Origin: JARDZI01 sp041639705
GTDB lineage: Bacteria; Bacillota; Clostridia; Clostridiales; Caloramatoraceae
Direction of reading: 5' to 3'
DNA length: 7,499 nucleotides
Assembly: GCA_041639705.1 (NCBI GenBank)
Contig: JBEQBT010000167.1
Span: 1-7,499, forward strand
The position numbers were made by a program, and so were the translations under genes. The notes beneath the pieces were generated by a model. The model made no database searches, had not been told where the DNA came from, and saw nothing but the letters and a program-made list of their open reading frames with translations. Every line of letters begins with the position of its first letter. The first letter of the stretch is position 1. Of this stretch, positions 4,822-7,499 are shown one piece after another.

Positions 4822-5825
4822 ATGAGCATTATAAAGGTTGATGATCTTTGTAAAACCTTTAGAGTAAAACAAAAGAGGAAGGATTAAGGGGCAGCATCAA
4901 ATCAGTTTTTTCTCCTAACTATAGGGATGTTAGGGCTGTAAACAATATTAGCTTTGAAGTAGAAAAGGGAGAAATATTAGCATTCATAGGGCCTAATGGA
5001 GCAGGAAAATCAACAACGATAAAAATGATGACGGGCATACTGTATCCATCAGATGGAAAAGTTCAAGTATTAGGGATGGACCCATCTAATGATAGGAAAA
5101 AATTATCCTATAAAATTGGCACAGTATTCGGTCAGAAGTCACAGCTTTGGTTTCATCTGCCTCCAGCTGACAGCTTTAATTTACTGGGAAATATTTATGA
5201 AATAGACAGGGTAAAGCTGAAAAAGAGAATTGAATTTTTAAAGGAAGTATTTGAGATAGGTGAGCTTATGGATGTTCCGGTTAGAAAGCTTTCTCTGGGT
5301 CAAAGAATACGATGTGAAATTGCAGCATCCATTTTGCACGAGCCTGAAATTATTTTCCTGGATGAACCAACCATAGGTTTGGATGTGGTGGTAAAGCAGA
5401 GGATTAGAGAGCTTATATTACAGCTGAACAGGGAAGAGAGGACTACAATATTTTTGACATCACATGATGCGGGAGATATAGAACAATTGTGTAAAAGAGC
5501 AATTATTATCAATCATGGTGAGGTTGTATTAAATGAGACAATTAAAAATTTAAAGTATGATTATCTGAATAAGAAGGTTATAAGTATAAAATATAATGAA
5601 GAGGTAAATATAGATGGCGGCAATATTAATATTATAAAAAGCAAGGGCAATGCAATAAAGGTCCAGGTGAACACTGCAGAGCAGGATATTGATGAGGTTC
5701 TAACCAGGCTTATTAGCTGTGGAAAGGTTACAGACATAACAATATCTGAGCCTCCAATGGAGGAGATAATAGCCTATATTTATCAGCATAAAAAGGCAGG
5801 TGAGGAGCTTGAAGTCATCTCGTAA
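4822..5825 (+). pseudogene. ABC exporter ATP-binding protein, frameshifted
   Basis: The ATG at 4822 (GGAGGGG at 4810-4816) opens MSIIKVDDLCKTFRVKQ, but this frame stops at TAA 4885-4887 after 21 codons. The remaining protein continues in the -1 frame from about 4872 (EEGLRGSIKS...) to the stop at 5825. One base, most simply an A in the A4 runs at 4866-4869 or 4871-4874, restores a 334-residue ATPase, a normal family length. In that product Walker A is GPNGAGKST (57-65), the Q-loop Q is 105, the signature is LSLGQ (157-161), Walker B is IIFLDEP with D181/E182, and the switch His is H215. A C-terminal extension follows. The sequence resembles the DrrA/NatA-like ATPases that pair with two ABC-2 (DUF990-type) permeases. 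Without frameshifting, translation could only restart downstream of Walker A (ATG 5025), giving an inactive protein. A sequencing error in the A-run cannot be excluded. Confidence 0.85.
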
Positions 5826-6606
5826 GTATCTACAGATTACTAAAATTACAATGGCAAACAGTCTGGTATATGTTTGGAATTTTCTTAGTAAGAATGTATT
5901 TTTTATATTTATTATGTTTATTTATATGATGCTATGGAGAAATATATATGGTCAAAAGGGGAGTAGTGTCGGTGGATTAACCTTTAATCAAATGATATGG
6001 TATCTGGTGATTACAGAGCTTGTTACACTTTCAAGAACCGATGTGCATACCCAGATAAATGAGGATGTGAAAAGTGGAAATATAGCATATTTGCTAACAA
6101 AGCCATATAACTATGTGTTGTATTGCTTTTCATACTTTGTTGGTGAGGTTGGTACAAAGCTATTAACCAACGGAGCCATAGGAATTGCAATTGGAATGAT
6201 ATATGCAGGCAGCTTGAAAAACTTTACTTTTAGCCACTTATCATTTATATTCCTATCACTACTTGTAGGCTGCAGTATAAACTTTTTTATTTATATGACA
6301 TTGGCATTAACCTCCTTTTGGTTTGAAGAGAATACACCATTCTTCTGGATTTACTCCAAGTTGATTTTCACATTAGGGGGAATGTTGATGCCATTAGAGC
6401 TTTTTCCTGTATGGCTTCAAAAGGTGGCAGGTTATCTCCCCTTTGCATATGTAACCTATGTACCTGCAAGGCTTACAGTTGATTTTTCGTTTATAAACTT
6501 TTACAGGCAGTTTTCTATTCAAGTAATATATCTTATAGTATTTTTTGCTTTATCTATGATGTTATACAAAAGGGGGGCAAGGAATCTAAATGTTAATGGA
6601 GGTTAA
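5800..6606 (+). CDS. ABC-2 family exporter permease (first subunit)
   Basis: A 268-residue integral membrane protein, the first of two permease subunits. It starts at GTG 5800 inside the end of the ATPase gene (26-nt overlap), suggesting translational coupling. TTG 5809 is a less likely start, because the GAGGAG before it is too close. About six hydrophobic helices are visible: near 30-46, 63-78, 120-138, 146-173, 180-200 and 238-256. The pattern YLVITELVTLSRTDVHTQI, then VKSGNIAYLLTKPYNYVLY and LPFAYVTYVPARL, matches ABC-2 (DUF990/PF06182-like) permeases, which work as heterodimers with a partner permease and one ATPase. The substrate of this group is largely unknown. The frame is intact, but both partners are broken here, so a working exporter is unlikely from this copy. 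Confidence 0.85.
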   Translation: MRSLKSSRKYLQITKITMANSLVYVWNFLSKNVFFIFIMFIYMMLWRNIYGQKGSSVGGLTFNQMIWYLVITELVTLSRTDVHTQINEDVKSGNIAYLLTKPYNYVLYCFSYFVGEVGTKLLTNGAIGIAIGMIYAGSLKNFTFSHLSFIFLSLLVGCSINFFIYMTLALTSFWFEENTPFFWIYSKLIFTLGGMLMPLELFPVWLQKVAGYLPFAYVTYVPARLTVDFSFINFYRQFSIQVIYLIVFFALSMMLYKRGARNLNVNGG

Positions 6607-6829
6607 AAAGAGCTTAAAGCTTATGTTCTACTATTTTAAGTTTAATATGTCAGCAGCAATGGAATACAGGGTTAGCTTTTTAATGCAGGCCTTCGGAATG
6701 GCATTGAATAATTCTGCATTTATATTTTTCTGGTGGATACTTTTTAACAATGTACCCAGCATAGGAGGTTATGGGTTTAAAGAGGTAGCTGCAGCTCAAG
6801 TAAATATATATAATTCTACAAGATATTGA
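6590..6829 (+). pseudogene. ABC-2 exporter permease (second subunit), truncated
   Basis: Starts at ATG 6590, overlapping the first permease by 17 nt. It encodes MLMEVKKSLKLMFYYFKFNM, a first membrane helix (about 29-52, with ALNNSAFIFFWWILF) and VPSIGGYGFKEV. Family members run to roughly 260 residues, but here the frame ends after 79 codons with an unrelated tail (AAAQVNIYNSTRY). The break falls at or just after GAGGTA (6782-6787), where the IS607-type element begins. The rest of the gene is not seen before the window end; it may lie on the far side of the element. Confidence 0.85.
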
Positions 6830-6831
6830 AT

Positions 6832-6865
6832 AATATATTTAGTATTTAGGAATACTAAATATATT
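6832..6865. repeat. 15-bp-arm palindrome upstream of tnpA
   Basis: AATATATTTAGTATT (6832-6846) and its exact reverse complement (6851-6865) flank TAGG. It lies between the truncated permease and tnpA, 21 nt before the tnpA ATG, so it is probably inside the element's left end. It may be a binding site for the recombinase or an operator for tnpA. Confidence 0.85.
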
Positions 6866-6886
6866 AAATTATGTAGGTGATAATCA

Positions 6887-7499
6887 ATGAAGCTTCCAAT
6901 AGGAAAAGCAGCAAAAGAAATAGGAGTTACAATAGTAACCTTAAGAGAATGGGAAAAATCAGGTAAAGTCCCTTCTGAAAGAACAAAAGGTGGACATAGA
7001 AGATTTGATTTAGAAACAGTTCTAGGTTGCGCTAGCTTAAGAAAAGATACTGAAAAAGTTACTTTAATATACGCTAGAGTGTCAACACCATCTAGAAAAA
7101 ATGATCTAGACATGCAAAAACAAGTACTACAATTATATTGCGCATCTAAAGGCTGGAAATATAAAGTCATTGAAGATATAGGTTCAGGTATTAATTACAA
7201 TAAAAAAGGTCTTTTAGAGTTAATAAGGCTAATAGAATCAAATGCTTTAGAACGCATTGTAATTAATTATAAAGATAGGCTTTTACGCTTTGGAAGTGAA
7301 CTCATATTTGAAATATGTAAATATCATAATATAGAAATAGTTGTGTTGACTGAAGATGAGGAAAAGTCATATGAGGAAGAACTTGTTGATGATGTTCTCT
7401 CAGTAATAACAGTTTTTTCAGCTAAGCTGTATGGTAACCGAAGTCATAAAAACAAAGCAATAGTAGAGGGCGCAAAGAAACTATTTAAAAAAGAAGGCG
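6887..7499 (+). CDS. tnpA: IS607-family serine recombinase TnpA, runs off the window
   Basis: 204 codons are present and the frame is still open at the last base. The ATG at 6887 has AGGTGA (6875-6880) 6 nt upstream. Residues 1-48 form a MerR-like winged helix (IGKAAKEIGVTIVTLREWEK, then GGHRRFD), which binds DNA. The catalytic domain of small serine recombinases follows: IYARVST (61-67) with R64 and nucleophile S66, then YKDRLLRFG (128-136), the conserved DRLxRFG block. A basic C-terminal tail (NRSHKNKAIVEGAKKLFKK) ends the visible part. An N-terminal MerR domain before the catalytic domain is diagnostic of the IS607 group, as opposed to Tn3-type resolvases. Family proteins are about 200-220 residues, so little is missing. 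It should catalyse excision and insertion of the element through a phosphoserine intermediate. Confidence 0.93.
   Translation, partial: MKLPIGKAAKEIGVTIVTLREWEKSGKVPSERTKGGHRRFDLETVLGCASLRKDTEKVTLIYARVSTPSRKNDLDMQKQVLQLYCASKGWKYKVIEDIGSGINYNKKGLLELIRLIESNALERIVINYKDRLLRFGSELIFEICKYHNIEIVVLTEDEEKSYEEELVDDVLSVITVFSAKLYGNRSHKNKAIVEGAKKLFKKEG

Larger units (their letters stand above)
6785..7499 (+). mobile_element. IS607-family element, left part
   Basis: A MerR-headed serine recombinase interrupts the second permease gene, the arrangement expected of an IS607-family insertion. These elements have no terminal inverted repeats, make no target duplication and insert at a GG-type core dinucleotide. 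The GG at 6784-6785 is a candidate junction, but the exact left end cannot be fixed without an empty site. The element continues past the window; a tnpB gene would be expected next. Confidence 0.75.

Noticed and set aside
4866..4875. Programmed -1 frameshift site in the ATPase gene
   Set aside because: No in-phase X-XXY-YYZ heptamer and no evident downstream pseudoknot; the family is not known for frameshifting. A simple deletion or read error explains it better.
5300..5512. 70-codon frame on the - strand
   Set aside because: Antisense to the ATPase signature and Walker B region; shadow of a conserved coding sequence.
6796..7170. 124-codon frame on the - strand
   Set aside because: Antisense to tnpA and its leader. 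The tnpA frame has clear recombinase motifs and a start site.
1..7499. CRISPR array, prophage or rRNA
   Set aside because: No spaced direct repeats, phage structural genes or rRNA signatures are visible anywhere in the window.

Overview
The window is AT-rich, with strong AGGAGG-type ribosome binding sites, A-rich coding sequence, a ykkC-class riboswitch and an IS607-type recombinase. Together these point to a low-GC Firmicute, most likely a Clostridium-like member of the Clostridia. The species cannot be told from the sequence.

Layout. (1) At 290-844 (+) lies a YcxB-like two-helix membrane protein. Its last 78 bp are repeated at 932-1009, and a perfect 27-bp-arm hairpin sits between the copies. 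A second, sequence-related hairpin at 1191-1256 lies between this region and the next gene. (2) At 1269-1826 (-) is a small lipoprotein, and at 2254-2847 (-) a soluble protein I do not recognise; each has its own 3' hairpin. (3) At 3148-4503 (+) a PadR-family repressor and a membrane-anchored alpha/beta hydrolase form a two-gene operon. Its promoter carries two near-identical palindromic operators. (4) At 4639-4804 a promoter leads into a ykkC-class riboswitch with a clear transcription-terminator expression platform. (5) Downstream is an ABC-2 type exporter operon: ATPase 4822-5825, permease 5800-6606, second permease 6590-6829. (6) From about 6785 to the window end lies the left part of an IS607-family element. 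It has a serine-recombinase tnpA that starts at 6887 and is still open at 7499.

How it works together. The riboswitch is built as an ON switch. Its 3' aptamer strand (CCTAAA, 4757-4762) can pair either in the ligand-binding P3 helix or in the terminator, so ligand should allow read-through into the exporter. The exporter looks dead, however. The ATPase reading frame is broken by a one-base frameshift near 4866-4875, which separates its start from the Walker A motif. The second permease is cut to 79 codons where the IS607-type element begins. The window therefore shows a recognisable metabolite-sensing RNA in front of a decaying transporter. The PadR/hydrolase unit just upstream looks intact and has its own regulated promoter; it may rely on the riboswitch terminator as its 3' end.

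The most noteworthy items are the ykkC-class riboswitch with this uncharacterised exporter, the double lesion in the operon, the hairpin family with a covarying base pair, and the duplicated gene tail. All family assignments rest on motif recognition by eye; no database search was run.
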